Below are positions 10,684 through 21,814 of a stretch of 64,000 bases of DNA, piece after piece. Numbering within the stretch: the first letter of the stretch is position 1; each line of letters opens with the position of its first letter. The position numbers and the translations under genes are program-made. Below the pieces are notes generated by a model, which worked only from the letters and a program-made list of their open reading frames with translations, ran no database searches and had not been told where the DNA came from. Source of the stretch: Sulfurisphaera tokodaii str. 7 (lineage in GTDB: Archaea; Thermoproteota; Thermoprotei_A; Sulfolobales; Sulfolobaceae); assembly GCF_000011205.1 (NCBI RefSeq), contig NC_003106.2, positions 992,001 to 1,056,000 of the forward strand, read 5' to 3'.

Positions 10684-11478
10684 ATGCGAATTGCTATTAT
10701 TCAAACCTATATGACCTGGGATAAAAAGGATAATATAGAAAGACAAGTAGAATTAGTAAATAAGGCAATAGATAATAAGGCAAAAATAATTGCATTAGAT
10801 GAGTTAAGCAATACGATTTATTTTCCCTTTGAGCAAAATCCTAAATATTTTAGCTGGGCAGAGACTGAAAGAGGAGAGACTCTACAGAGGTTTAAGGAAA
10901 TAAGCAAAGAAAGAGAAGTTAGCTTAATTGTACCAATTTTTGAGAGGGACAGTAATTTCTTTTACAATACTGCATTTATACTGGATAATGGGGAAATTAT
11001 AGGAAAATACAGAAAAACTCATTTGCCACAAGAGGAGTTTTTTAACGAATATTATTACTTTAAAGTTGGGGATTTAGGTTTTCCAATATTTGATTTAAAA
11101 GGTGTAAAAACTGGAGTTGTTATTTGTCACGATAGGCATTTCCCAGAGCCTGTCAGAGTTGAAGTAATTAAAGGAGCCTGGCTAATTTTCATACCTTCTG
11201 TTGCTGCATTTAAAGAGATTTGGGAATTGGAGCTTAAGGCTCATGCTGTTTTTAACACTGTATATATTGCTGGAATAAATAGGTTTGGTAAAGAATATCC
11301 TAATCAAAAAGAAGAGTATTTTGGTGAAAGTATGATTATTTCGCCAATAGGCGAAATAGTTACTAAGGCTGAGAAAAATGAAGAGATATTATATGCTGAT
11401 ATTTCTGAAGATGAAGTTATTAACGCGAGAATAAAAAGGCCTTTCCTAAAAAAGAGGCTATCAAGTTATGGGCTCTAA
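10684..11478 (+). CDS. Nitrilase-superfamily amidohydrolase (beta-ureidopropionase-like)
   Basis: 264 aa. The Glu-Lys-Cys catalytic triad of the carbon-nitrogen hydrolase superfamily is present: E40 in LDELSN, K111 in KYRKTHLP, C148 in GVVICHDRHFPE. The RKTHLP form and size fit N-carbamoyl amino acid or beta-ureidopropionase branches, which convert N-carbamoyl amino acids to the amino acid, CO2 and ammonia; that is the step after the hydantoinase/dihydropyrimidinase-type enzymes of this island. It starts 29 bp after the permease stop and overlaps the convergent FAD oxidase gene by 4 bp at its end. Confidence 0.78.
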   Translation: MRIAIIQTYMTWDKKDNIERQVELVNKAIDNKAKIIALDELSNTIYFPFEQNPKYFSWAETERGETLQRFKEISKEREVSLIVPIFERDSNFFYNTAFILDNGEIIGKYRKTHLPQEEFFNEYYYFKVGDLGFPIFDLKGVKTGVVICHDRHFPEPVRVEVIKGAWLIFIPSVAAFKEIWELELKAHAVFNTVYIAGINRFGKEYPNQKEEYFGESMIISPIGEIVTKAEKNEEILYADISEDEVINARIKRPFLKKRLSSYGL

Positions 11479-12593
11479 AAATCTAACTTGCCTGAGTTAA
11501 ATAGATCTTCTGGGTCAACTTTTCTCTTAAAGTTAATGATATATTTTAATCTTCTTTCCTCAACTCTATCATTTATCTTATAAGAATGTAAATTGAACAT
11601 TTTGCCAACATTGGGAAGCTTATTACAACCAATAAAGTAAGTGTGGGAGAAATATTTGATAGAACTTTTTGATAATTCAGCACTTACGTAACAATCTTGT
11701 GTATCTATTTTTTCAAGCTCGTCAAGAGAAATATCTAAAGAATTATAATATAATCCTGTCTTGTTTACTACTGTAAAGTATGCACCCGCAAAGGTAGTAA
11801 TTATGTCTTTAAGTTGAAAACCTTTATCACTTTCAATACCATAAATTACATTCCATTTACTCCAATTTTCACCTGGTTCAATCTCTTTAGCCATTGGATA
11901 ATTTCGTATACTAATGAACTCTGCATAATCTATAACTTTTAATGAAAAGTTTATTGCTTCTGATAAAGAGTTAAACTTTTGTTTCTCTATCTCGATTCCT
12001 TTTCTGTTCTTAACTAATCTAAACTTTATCCTAGTTAGAATTCCAGTAGTTCCAGCAGATTGCACAATAGAGTAAACTTCATTTCCAGTTAATGTATATT
12101 TTCCCTTTAATGTATAAACTTCTGCTTCAATTACATTATCCCACACGGCCCCATTTTTTAACGAACCAAAACCTAAAGATCCTCCTTCAACAAAACCACC
12201 AACAGTAGCCATATAGAAACTTGTCGGAATCACTGGTAAATCATTTATTCCAGGCTCATTGAATTCTGTTCCAGTATAAGCTAATAAACAACCTTTACTT
12301 TTTTCAAAACCTTTTAAACCAGTAATATCTAAAATTACTGTATTTTCCTTAATAGGTATTGTTGCCCCTAAAGTATTTGTCCCTTTTCCTCTAACTATAA
12401 CTGGAAAATGATATTCATTCATAAGTTCTATTACTTTCTTTATATCTTCCTCGCTTTTTATCTTTATAACTGCTTTTGGTATTTTTTTCATTGATGAGAT
12501 AATAGGAGATATATACGAGTAATCAGTAGAATATTTCTCAAGAATATCAATAGAAGTTATTACTTCTTTAAAATATTTAGAGAGAAAATCCAT
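11475..12593 (-). CDS. FAD-linked oxidase (glycolate oxidase GlcD-like)
   Basis: 372 aa. The PCMH-type FAD domain occupies the N-terminal half: IKSEEDIKKVIELMN, VIVRGKGTNTLGA, IPTSFYMATVGGFVEGGSLGFGSLKNG. The C-terminus, KRKVDPEDLFNSGKLDF, is the typical end of GlcD-type enzymes. It is shorter than the usual 450-470 residues. It is the last gene of a three-gene minus-strand operon with a Rieske oxygenase and an amidohydrolase, so it may oxidise an intermediate of that route. Remnants of related genes lie at 14822-15303 and possibly 23174-23221. Confidence 0.75.
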   Translation of the reverse strand: MDFLSKYFKEVITSIDILEKYSTDYSYISPIISSMKKIPKAVIKIKSEEDIKKVIELMNEYHFPVIVRGKGTNTLGATIPIKENTVILDITGLKGFEKSKGCLLAYTGTEFNEPGINDLPVIPTSFYMATVGGFVEGGSLGFGSLKNGAVWDNVIEAEVYTLKGKYTLTGNEVYSIVQSAGTTGILTRIKFRLVKNRKGIEIEKQKFNSLSEAINFSLKVIDYAEFISIRNYPMAKEIEPGENWSKWNVIYGIESDKGFQLKDIITTFAGAYFTVVNKTGLYYNSLDISLDELEKIDTQDCYVSAELSKSSIKYFSHTYFIGCNKLPNVGKMFNLHSYKINDRVEERRLKYIINFKRKVDPEDLFNSGKLDF

Positions 12594-12612
12594 ATAATAA
12601 ATATTTTAAAAA

Positions 12613-13850
<1,238 letters not shown>

Positions 13851-13854
<4 letters not shown>

Positions 13855-14789
13855 AGTAAACCCAACTCTGGAAACTTTCCAATTCTCCTTTTTAGATAAT
13901 GTCTGTAAAATATTGATAGTTTATCTGCTTTAACATGAATTTCCTTTGATAAATCAAGGTAATATATATCTGGTTGTGTTTCTAAAACCTCTTTATCTTG
14001 CATAATTATTGTATCTTCAAAATTTCTAATTACATTTTCATCTGTTTCGTAATCGTAGTTCATGAAGATCCAAGCAAAGACTACACTTTTATTCTTACTT
14101 TCTGGTTTAATCGCAAAAATCATGGAAAATGTTCTTTCACTCTCATCGGTTTTTGTAAAGTATAAGAATAGTGGTCTATATATAATGTAAGTATAGCTCT
14201 CATACTTTTCAGCGTGACTACCGTCTGGATTTGGTTGATATATCTTAATATTTTTTGCTACAATTCCTTCATTAGTAATTTCAACATTATATTCTGGTAT
14301 ATAAGGATATTTAGGGTCCCCTAAGTAATTTTCATGAACGTAGGGGAAGTGGGATACATCAAATAAATTTTCTAATACTCTAAAAGGATTTGCGTTTATA
14401 TAGTAAGGACCACATTTAATTTTTCTGAAACTTTCCCACTCTTTAATTTCTGGTAAATCATCTTTTGGCTCATTGATACATACCCAAATAATGCCATATT
14501 TTTCCTTAATATAGTATTTTCTTAAATTTACATTTATCTTTTTACCCAATGAAGGCACAATAGTTAATTTTCCTTCTAAATTAAATCTCCAACCGTGATA
14601 TGGGCATTGGATTTCATCCTCAATAATTTTTCCTTTAGATAACTTAGCTAACCTATGGGGACATCTATTACTTAATCCATAAAGCTTTTCATTTTTTCTA
14701 ATTATAACTATGTCTTGTCCTAATACGTTTGTTTCATATACGTCCTTAACCTCATCTGAAAAAGCAACTGGTAACCATTCATTATACAT
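13851..14789 (-). CDS. Rieske non-haem iron oxygenase, alpha-subunit type
   Basis: 312 aa. N-terminal Rieske [2Fe-2S] domain with C43-x-H45 (NRCPHRLA) and C62-x2-H65 (QCPYHGW). The mononuclear iron motif ENLFDVSHFPYVH supplies N141, D144, H147 and H152 in the order seen in vanillate demethylase-type oxygenases. It should hydroxylate or demethylate an aromatic or heterocyclic substrate with electrons from a ferredoxin/reductase that is not encoded nearby. It is first in the operon with the amidohydrolase at 12613. A TATA box (ATATTTAAATG, about 14812-14822) lies 26 bp before the ATG. Confidence 0.82.
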
Positions 14790-14821
14790 AAGTTAAGATT
14801 TTCTTTTTAGCATTTAAATAT

Positions 14822-15303
14822 TTAGAGTAGTTTTCCAGGATTAAAAATATTATGTGGGTCTGTAACTTGCTTAAGTTTCCTCATTAGATCCAGCTTTTTC
14901 TTATCTGAAAGCCATTCATTTAATTAAAAGTGTTGGAGGTTTAAAAGATATTCTTATTCCCTCTTTCTTTAAAAATAAATCTATAAATTTAAAATTATTT
15001 TTCTCTGACATTATTGTAGTATCAACAACTACTTCACTATTAATAGTTTCTACGTCTCCATGGATTAGAACTTTATTTTGTAGAGTTTCCTTTATTAAAT
15101 TTATAACTCTATAGAATTTATCTAAAGGTATGTGAATTAAAGTGTCGTGAGAATAATTTTTAAAAATCTTTATATTTCTGATCATTACATATATTCCAGA
15201 CTCAGTTAAAATCTCAATAATCCTTGAATCATCAATTTTCTCATCATAACTATTAGTACTTGAAAAATAATATTCAATTTTTCCCTCAAAACCTTGGATA
15301 AAG
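14822..15303 (-). pseudogene. Decayed FAD-linked oxidase, C-terminal half
   Basis: Reading leftwards, a frame from about 15303 to the TGA at 14916 encodes FIQGFEGKIEYYF, then the stretch IRNIKIFKNYSHDTLIHIP, and finally [12 protein letters not shown] one-base shift just before the stop continues the protein as [19 protein letters not shown] and then [12 protein letters not shown] to a TAA at 14822. The last part is the classic C-terminus of GlcD-type FAD oxidases. The N-terminal FAD domain is missing and stops precede the open part, so this is a truncated and frameshifted copy. It is related in type to the intact gene at 11475. Confidence 0.7.
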
Positions 15304-15898
15304 TATCATCATATTATTAATAGTTTCATTCAATTTTATGATTGATCAGTTCAGTAAATGTATATTCCTAGAGTTATAGATACTGATTTACCATATCGTG
15401 GAAAAATAATACAATTCCTCTTAAAGAGAATGAGGGAATAAGGATATAGATATTTAAAATGATTCTAAACTTTACTTACAGATATTCGTAAAGGACGAGT
15501 TTTTCTCTGTTGTAGATACATTTATTTAGCGCAATAGAATGGAGAAGTTTATAGAATAGTTATCGAAGCTTCATTATAGGTTATAGTGAGAATTAGATTT
15601 ATAGAGAACGTGGGGGTTAACTGGGTCAATTTTTATTGCAAAGAGAATGAAGTAGAGGAGTTTTTATGAGCATATTACTTATCTTAGGCTAAGAAGGCTA
15701 TAGAAGGGATTGATCTTAATTCTATCTAAATATATGAGTTCAATAGAGGTTTAGTATGTTGGCTAGCGTTTGTTGTAAATTTGTGAATTTTTGATGTTCC
15801 AAATTAAGTTGCTACTGCGTATCTTCCAAAGATTATAAGCGATTTTTTGTAAGTCTTTTTTTATTATAAGTGTTGATTAGATATAATTCAAAGTAAAG
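15304..15898. other. Decayed coding region, unidentified
   Basis: No intact gene. On the plus strand about 15594-15727 a frame broken by stops reads VIVRIRFIENVGVNWVNFYC, then KENEVEEFL, and after a stop AKKAIEGIDLNSI; around 15360-15430 another reads YIPRVIDTDLPYRGKIIQFL. These look like worn coding sequence, but I cannot name the family. The end of the region holds the promoter of the Lrp-type gene. Confidence 0.35.
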
Positions 15899-15899
15899 G

Positions 15900-15909
15900 C
15901 TTATATTTT
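15900..15909 (+). promoter_or_regulatory. TATA box of the Lrp/AsnC gene
   Basis: CTTATATTTT is centred about 25 bp before the ATG at 15929. Confidence 0.55.
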
Positions 15910-15928
15910 TGTTTATAATATACAGTCT

Positions 15929-16381
15929 ATGGATGAAATAGATTTAAGAATTTTGAAAATTCTTCAATATAATGCAAAATATTCTTTAGATGAGATAGCT
16001 AGGGAAATTAGAATTCCCAAGTCTACCTTATCATATAGAATTAAGAAGTTAGAAAAAGATGGTGTAATTAAGGGTTATTATGCATATATTAATCCAGCCT
16101 CATTAAACCTTGATTACATAGTAATAACTTCTGTAAAAGCTAAGTATGGTAAAAATTATCATGTGGAGTTAGGCAATAAGTTAGCACAAATACCAGGGGT
16201 TTGGGGAGTATATTTTGTTCTAGGTGATAATGATTTTATTGTAATGGCTAGATATAAAACCAGAGAGGAGTTCATGGAAAAATTCTTAGAAAGAGTTATG
16301 AGTATTCCAGAGGTTGAGAGAACTTCTACACAAGTTGTTGTTAAGATAATTAAAGAATCACCAAATATAGTTATCTTTTAA
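15929..16381 (+). CDS. Lrp/AsnC-family transcriptional regulator
   Basis: 150 aa. N-terminal AsnC-type helix-turn-helix: MDEIDLRILKILQYNAKYS, followed by EIAREIRIPKSTLSYRIKKL and DGVIKGYYAYINP. The C-terminal half has the RAM (ligand-binding, oligomerising) beta-alpha-beta pattern, with IPGVWGVYFVLGDNDFIVMA as the effector-loop region. It lies directly upstream of cyanase and next to the urease operon, so it is the best candidate for sensing an amino acid or nitrogen signal for the island. A leaderless start is supported by a TATA box. Confidence 0.88.
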   Translation: MDEIDLRILKILQYNAKYSLDEIAREIRIPKSTLSYRIKKLEKDGVIKGYYAYINPASLNLDYIVITSVKAKYGKNYHVELGNKLAQIPGVWGVYFVLGDNDFIVMARYKTREEFMEKFLERVMSIPEVERTSTQVVVKIIKESPNIVIF

Positions 16382-16390
16382 CGAAAAATT

Positions 16391-16400
16391 CATATAATAC
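16391..16400 (+). promoter_or_regulatory. TATA box of cyanase
   Basis: CATATAATAC is centred about 24 bp before the ATG at 16419, in the 37-bp gap after the Lrp-type gene, so cyanase has its own promoter. Confidence 0.5.
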
Positions 16401-16418
16401 TTTTCATAATATTTATAT

Positions 16419-16865
16419 ATGATTGATAAAAAAGAGCTAAGGGAAATTAGCCTAAAGAAGAAAAGGGAAAAAAGGTTGACATGGGAAGAAATTGGAAAGT
16501 ATTTAGGAAGGGATAAAGTATATGCAGCAATGTTATTATATGGTTATGCACAAGCTACTGAGGAAGAAGCTGATAAGATAATTACTCTGCTAGATTTACC
16601 TAAGGAGCTTAAACCAGCATTCTTAGATGCTCCAATGAGGACTCCTGCTCAACCATGGCCTCCTACAGATCCATTTATATATAGGCTTTATGAAGGAGTA
16701 TTATTATATGGTCCAGTAATCAAGGATGTTGCTCATGAACTATTTGGCGATGGCATAATGAGTATGATTGATGTAAAAATTTATGTTGACAAAGTTATCG
16801 AAAACAATTATCCGCGAATGGTGTTAACTTTTAATGGTAAATGGCTATACTATTCTAAATGGTAA
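16419..16865 (+). CDS. cynS: Cyanate hydratase (cyanase)
   Basis: 148 aa, close to the 156 aa of E. coli CynS. An N-terminal helical domain (LTWEEIGKYLGRDKVYAAMLLYG, in two parts) precedes the catalytic domain with PTDPFIYRLYEGV and GDGIMSMIDVKI. The catalytic Arg-Glu-Ser set is R89, E92 and S115, with the same spacing (3 and 23) as E. coli R96, E99 and S122. It converts cyanate and bicarbonate to ammonia and CO2. Carbamoyl compounds and urea both give cyanate, so the gene fits beside urease and the carbamoylase. It converges on the urease operon. Confidence 0.93.
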   Translation: MIDKKELREISLKKKREKRLTWEEIGKYLGRDKVYAAMLLYGYAQATEEEADKIITLLDLPKELKPAFLDAPMRTPAQPWPPTDPFIYRLYEGVLLYGPVIKDVAHELFGDGIMSMIDVKIYVDKVIENNYPRMVLTFNGKWLYYSKW

Positions 16866-16868
16866 AAG

Positions 16869-17468
16869 TTAAAACCAAATTTTAGTTTCTTCCCTCCATA
16901 AGCTGTCAATTTTTTCCGAAGAAGTTATTAATCTTTTGAAATCATATTCTCCTCCATTTTTTATATCTAAAATTGTAAGTAATGCCTCACTACCCATAAT
17001 ATTTTTACTCTTATAATCTTCATTTTTTACTCTAAAAATATCATAAATTAGTAGTTTCTCTTTATAGTATATTTTTGTAATGCTCTTTATATCTCCTTCT
17101 TTAAATTCCTCATTGTGAAACTTTCTACCTAAAATATATGCCTCAACAATCTTTCCAAAGTCATTTATGTAAATCTCTGTTTCAATTTTTGCATTTGCTT
17201 TATTGTAAAAAATTATGGGATGAGGAAAATAATATAAGCTATTAGCGATTATTTTAACGTATATTCTCACATTACTTCCAGATAATATTTTTGTATATGC
17301 TTGATCAGTAATCATGCCCTTATCTATTTCTATGTAAATTTTCACTTCATCATTGTTAGCTAAAACCTCAGAAGGGTTAACTAATATTCCCAAACCTTGA
17401 GATTCAAAAAAAGATAGGGGACCGTTTCTTTTTATCAAGCCATTTTTAACTTCTAATAAGCCCCTCAA
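16869..17468 (-). CDS. ureD: Urease accessory protein UreD/UreH
   Basis: 199 aa, shorter than typical bacterial UreD (about 270). Recognisable pattern: [64 protein letters not shown]. It is the scaffold that binds apo-urease and, with UreF and UreG, delivers nickel. It is last in the urease operon and overlaps the end of ureG by 23 bp, which supports the identity despite the divergence. Confidence 0.85.
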
Positions 17469-18075
17469 GCTCTAACTCACTTCTTATAATTTTAATTAAA
17501 TCGTCTATTCCATCTCCTGTTTTTAAACTAATAAAGACTGTAGGTTTATCCTTCCTTATCTTCTCTGCATCTCTTCTCATTTTCTCTAAATCAGCTCCTA
17601 CAAAAGGTGCTAAATCTATTTTGTTCACAACAAGTAAATCGCTTTCCTGAATTCCTAATCCTCCTTTTCCTGGATATTTATCACCAGCTGCTGTATCTAA
17701 TACAAAGATTGTATAGTCAGCCAATATTGGGCTAAATGTAGACATAACATTATCTCCACCACTTTCTATAAATATAACATCTAAACTTGTTCTTTTCATT
17801 AAAGTTTCTAATGCTCTTAAATTTACTGAGGGGTCTTCTCTTATTGCTGTATGAGGACAGCCACCAGTTACAATTCCTATTACATTTTCTTTTGGTAACA
17901 ACTTTTCCTTTAACACTAAATTCTGATAAATTCTTAGAGCGTCATGAGAAGATATAACATCGTTAGTTATTATTCCCACTGAAAGTCCTTCCTTCTTTAC
18001 TAAGTATTCTGTTAAGAACTCTATTAACGTCGTCTTACCACTACCAACTGGACCTAAAACTCCAATTCTAATCAT
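17446..18075 (-). CDS. ureG: Urease accessory GTPase UreG
   Basis: 209 aa. P-loop GPVGSGKTT (residues 8-16), metal-binding [11 protein letters not shown] (C73, H75), [13 protein letters not shown], and [14 protein letters not shown] (NKxD). It is the SIMIBI-class GTPase that drives nickel insertion into urease. Overlaps ureF by 4 bp upstream and ureD by 23 bp downstream. Confidence 0.95.
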
Positions 18076-18674
18076 GAGAGAAACACCCTAGGTTCTCTTT
18101 CTTCGTGAAGTTTTGATAAAATGTCCATAACCGGACTGAATGGTTCAAACTCCTTCTCTTCCTTATACTGTGAGAGCAAATCCCAGATGATTTTCTGTCC
18201 TTCAATAAAGTCTATAGCCCTTAACCTTACTGCGCTAAAAACCAATTGGGATAATTCAGCATAAGCCAAACCAGCTTTACAGTCCTCTTTACTAATTCCT
18301 AGAGATTTACAGCATCTCGCTATAATAACTGGATAAGTTCCTATACCTTCACCATTATTAACTTTTTTAATATAATAATCATCACAAAGTTCCAGCCTAG
18401 CTAAGGATAAACCCATATTTACGCTTGCTTCTCTTAACTCTTTGGGAAGTTTTGATGCATAAAGCATTTTATCAGCTTCTTCTGGATCTTCGTAAGCTAA
18501 ATCTATTATTGCAACATCTCCCTTCATAATTACATTAAAGAAAATGTCTCTAATAAATCTCCTTATTTCAAATCCCCTCATATAAGCCTCTTCTAAACCA
18601 AAAGAATAATTAAAGGAACCTATTGGTAATGCACTATCAAATAATTGAAATATTTTAGGTGTTAACAAAATCAA
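18072..18674 (-). CDS. ureF: Urease accessory protein UreF
   Basis: 200 aa, all helical in appearance. Hallmarks: [20 protein letters not shown] near the N-terminus, [20 protein letters not shown] and [10 protein letters not shown]. It acts as the adaptor between UreD-bound apo-urease and UreG. Overlaps ureE by 20 bp and ureG by 4 bp. Confidence 0.92.
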
Positions 18675-19134
18675 CCACCACCGGTTGTACTGGGATATCT
18701 ACGTTTGGATTAAATTTTATCCTAGTAACTTTAGGATTAAAATTCTTAAATTTTTGCGTCAAATAATCCTCACCTAATTCCGCTGATATATAAACTTTGT
18801 TTTCATTAACCATAACTCTCATGTGATAATTTCCTATAATATAACCCAAAATGAAAGAAGTAAAATCATTTATTTTGAACTCTACAACTTTCTCCTCTTT
18901 CTCCTTTAGTAGGATAATATAGCCATTATCGGTTTGAAAAACATCGCCGTCAGAAATTGGCACGCCCTTTAAGTTTATTATGACTTCCTCTCCTTTATCG
19001 GTCTTTCCTCTACATCTTTGCCTCTCAAAGCATTCTCTAGAAAGCTCCACTATTCTAAAAATCCCTAATGCCTTAGCCTTCTCTATCAATTCATGTGCTT
19101 CACTTTCTTTTCCTAACTTTTTAGCTAAAATCAT
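18655..19134 (-). CDS. ureE: Urease accessory nickel metallochaperone UreE
   Basis: 159 aa. The N-terminal peptide-binding-like half carries FERQRCRGKTDKGEEVIINL and the DGDVFQTDNGYIILL block. In the metal-binding half the conserved His is in GNYHMRVMV. The C-terminal His-rich tail of some bacterial UreE proteins is absent. It brings nickel to UreG. Nine bp separate it from ureC. Confidence 0.92.
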   Translation of the reverse strand: MILAKKLGKESEAHELIEKAKALGIFRIVELSRECFERQRCRGKTDKGEEVIINLKGVPISDGDVFQTDNGYIILLKEKEEKVVEFKINDFTSFILGYIIGNYHMRVMVNENKVYISAELGEDYLTQKFKNFNPKVTRIKFNPNVDIPVQPVVVDFVNT

Positions 19135-19143
19135 GGTATCACC

Positions 19144-20817
19144 CTAATATATGAAATATAATTGAGTTAACGGTAATGATTTTGAAGGAGGAACTTTTGG
19201 TACAATACCATTAATTTTAACTTCATAAGTATCTGGGTTAACCTCAATCTTTGGTAAAATATCATTATATTTCATATCCTTTTTGGTTAGATGCCTAGTA
19301 TTCTTGACTGGTAAGACTCTTCTTCTTACAATCTTCGATAAGTTCTCTACTCCATCAGTCGCGGAGAAGAAGAATGAGACGCTTTTAGCAGAGTAATATC
19401 CAAACATTGGTTTGTAAAGTACTGGCTGTGCATAAGCAATTGAAGCGTTTGTATCTCCCATTAATGCCCAAGTTATTGCACCACCTTTAATAACCATGTA
19501 AGGCTTTACTGGAAAGAATCTTGGATCCCACAGAACAATATCAGCAATATGTCCTGGTGCTAAAGTGCCTACGTAATCAGAAATTCCATGGGTTATTGCT
19601 GGATTAATTGTTATTTTAGCTAAATATCTTAGTACCCTTTCATTATCATTTATTTGGATTAGCCCTAGATCTTTCATTTTGTGTGCAAGTTGGAAAGTTC
19701 TTATTCCAGTTTCTCCAACTCTTCCCATAGCTTGGGAATCTGAAGACATCATACTTATTGCTCCTAAATCATGTAAATAATCCTCTGCCATCATTGTCTC
19801 TTCCCTAATTCTTGATTCTGCATAAGCAACATCTTCTGGAACCTTTGGATTTAAATGGTGCACGGCCATTAACATTTCCAAATGCTCCTCATAAGTGTGT
19901 ATTGTATAAGGTTTTGTAGGATTTGTCGATGAAGGTAAGACATTTGGTTCTGCACAAATTTTAATAATATCTGGGGCATGTCCTCCTCCAGCCCCTTCTA
20001 CGTGGTAAGCGTGAATTGTTCTACCATTAATAGCATTAAGGGTATCTTCTAAGTAACCACTTTCATTTGAAGTATCAGTATGTATTGTTACTTGAACATC
20101 GTATTCATCAGCAACTGTTAAAGTTTCATCTATTACTCTAGGCATAGCCCCCCAATCTTCATGAATCTTAAAACCAGATGCACCATTTCTTAATACTTCT
20201 TCCATAGTAATCCTACTAGATGAACCTTTAGCTGTTAATGCAAAGTTTAATGGGAAATAATCAAGTGATTCAGCAATAATTTTAATATTCCAACTCCCTG
20301 GAGTTACAGTAGTTGCCTTAGTCCCTTCAGCTGGACCAGTACCACCACCAATTAGTGTTGTAAATCCGGCTGACAAAGCATCAAAAACTTGCTGTGGAGC
20401 AACCCAATGTATGTGAGTATCAATAAAACCTGGTGTAGCAATTAACCCTTCTCCGGAAATGATTTCAGTTGAAGAGCCTAAAACAAAATTTACACCATCC
20501 ATTGTAAAAGGATTGCCACCATGACCAATCCCAACAATTAAACCATCTTTTATCCCAATATCTGCTTTTATAACTCCTAATAAAGGGTCGAGAATTACTA
20601 CATTGGTAATTATTAAATCCATCACCTCTTCCTCCCTAACGTTTGGTAACAATCCCAAACCATCTCTAGCCGTTTTGCCAGCTCCAAAAACCAGCTCATC
20701 TCCTTTTGCAATTAAGTCCTTTTCTATTGTTATGTAAAGATTAGTATCTCCTAGCCTAATTTTGTCTCCTTCAGTTGGTCCATACAACTCAAAATATCTT
20801 TCCCTACTTATTCTCAA
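19144..20817 (-). CDS. ureC: Urease catalytic subunit alpha
   Basis: 557 aa, full length. Dinickel ligands are intact and in register with Klebsiella numbering to within one residue: H135 and H137 (FIDTHIHW), carbamylated K217 (GFKIHEDWG), H246 (TIHTDTS), H272 ([14 protein letters not shown]) and D360 ([10 protein letters not shown]); catalytic H320 is present. The mobile-flap cysteine equivalent to Klebsiella Cys319 is valine (MLMAVHHL). It hydrolyses urea to ammonia and carbamate in the cytoplasm. It overlaps ureAB by 4 bp. Confidence 0.97.
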   Translation of the reverse strand: MRISRERYFELYGPTEGDKIRLGDTNLYITIEKDLIAKGDELVFGAGKTARDGLGLLPNVREEEVMDLIITNVVILDPLLGVIKADIGIKDGLIVGIGHGGNPFTMDGVNFVLGSSTEIISGEGLIATPGFIDTHIHWVAPQQVFDALSAGFTTLIGGGTGPAEGTKATTVTPGSWNIKIIAESLDYFPLNFALTAKGSSSRITMEEVLRNGASGFKIHEDWGAMPRVIDETLTVADEYDVQVTIHTDTSNESGYLEDTLNAINGRTIHAYHVEGAGGGHAPDIIKICAEPNVLPSSTNPTKPYTIHTYEEHLEMLMAVHHLNPKVPEDVAYAESRIREETMMAEDYLHDLGAISMMSSDSQAMGRVGETGIRTFQLAHKMKDLGLIQINDNERVLRYLAKITINPAITHGISDYVGTLAPGHIADIVLWDPRFFPVKPYMVIKGGAITWALMGDTNASIAYAQPVLYKPMFGYYSAKSVSFFFSATDGVENLSKIVRRRVLPVKNTRHLTKKDMKYNDILPKIEVNPDTYEVKINGIVPKVPPSKSLPLTQLYFIY

Positions 20818-21488
20818 GCAAACCCCCTCTCCTTTGCTCTTTTAATAGATTCTTCCTTATTATGTTCTAGAGAACCTTCTGTTAAACCGTTTAACCCGGT
20901 AACTCTTCTTCCACCTCCTATCTTTCTTAGCCTAACAACTTTAGTTTGTCCAGGCTCAAATCTTACAGCTGTCCCTGCTGGGATTGATAATCTCATTCCA
21001 TAAGCTTTTTCCCTATCAAATTTTAGAGCCTTATTCACTTCAAAAAAGTGAAAATGTGAACCCACTTGTATAGGTCTATCACCAGTATTAGTTATTTCTA
21101 ATTCTATCTCTTCTCCCTTAACTTCTATTTCTCCTTGTTTAATTATATAAGTATTTAATGTTTTCTTACTACTTTTTATTGGATTTCTAACTGTAACTAA
21201 TTTGGTACCATCCGGAAATGTTGCTTCTACTTGAACTAGGTCAAGAAGTTCTGGTACACCTTCCATTACATCGTTTTCAGTTAATAATTCTTGTGCACCT
21301 TTAATTATATCTTCCATTTTAACTCCTTCTCTAGCTTTTTCTAAAATATAATCTACTATAATTGCCATAGCTTCTGCATAGTTTAGCTTTAATCCTTTAA
21401 CTCTTCTCCTTCTTGCAACTTCTGCAGCCCATGAAATAAGTAGTTTTTCTTGCTCTCTAGGTGTTAGAAACATTTTTTCAGCCCACAT
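20814..21488 (-). CDS. ureAB: Urease gamma-beta fusion subunit (UreAB)
   Basis: 224 aa. Residues about 6-103 are the gamma subunit ([56 protein letters not shown]). Residues about 110-224 are the beta subunit ([48 protein letters not shown]). The order and fusion resemble Helicobacter UreA. The first ATG is favoured because a TATA box is centred 26 bp before it; Met6 is the alternative start. It is first in a six-gene operon, ureAB-C-E-F-G-D. Confidence 0.95.
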   Translation of the reverse strand: MWAEKMFLTPREQEKLLISWAAEVARRRRVKGLKLNYAEAMAIIVDYILEKAREGVKMEDIIKGAQELLTENDVMEGVPELLDLVQVEATFPDGTKLVTVRNPIKSSKKTLNTYIIKQGEIEVKGEEIELEITNTGDRPIQVGSHFHFFEVNKALKFDREKAYGMRLSIPAGTAVRFEPGQTKVVRLRKIGGGRRVTGLNGLTEGSLEHNKEESIKRAKERGFA

Positions 21489-21508
21489 ACGTGAATATTT
21501 TAAATTGA

Positions 21509-21516
21509 TATTTAAG
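21509..21516 (-). promoter_or_regulatory. TATA box of the urease operon
   Basis: On the minus strand CTTAAATA is centred about 26 bp upstream of the ureAB ATG at 21488, giving a leaderless operon mRNA. Confidence 0.55.
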
Positions 21517-21781
21517 TCTTATTCGTAAAATGTTAAACAATGTTTATTTTCTTAAACATAATATTGAACCAGCAAGGCTATATAATTATAATTTTAAAAT
21601 GTAAAAAATGAAATATTTTCATCGAATAAAAATTGTTCCAATTTACGTCAGATAATTTAAACGTAGTTGAATTATCCAACTCTTAGACTGAACATTAACG
21701 TAATTTATCATATTCAATAAACGCGGTGAAAATTATACTTTATAGCTATTGATAGGTTAATACTGGCGATTATTTAAACTC

Positions 21782-21792
21782 AAATTTATATA
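21782..21792 (+). promoter_or_regulatory. TATA box of metallophosphoesterase 2
   Basis: AAATTTATATA is centred about 27 bp before the ATG at 21815. Confidence 0.55.
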
Positions 21793-21814
21793 TTTCAATT
21801 ATGAATTTTCTCTT

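Larger units (their letters stand above)
21489..21814. other. Divergent intergenic region, urease operon / metallophosphoesterase 2
   Basis: 326 bp, AT-rich, with promoters for both flanking genes at its ends and no open frame of note. Any operator for nitrogen control of urease should lie here. Confidence 0.4.
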
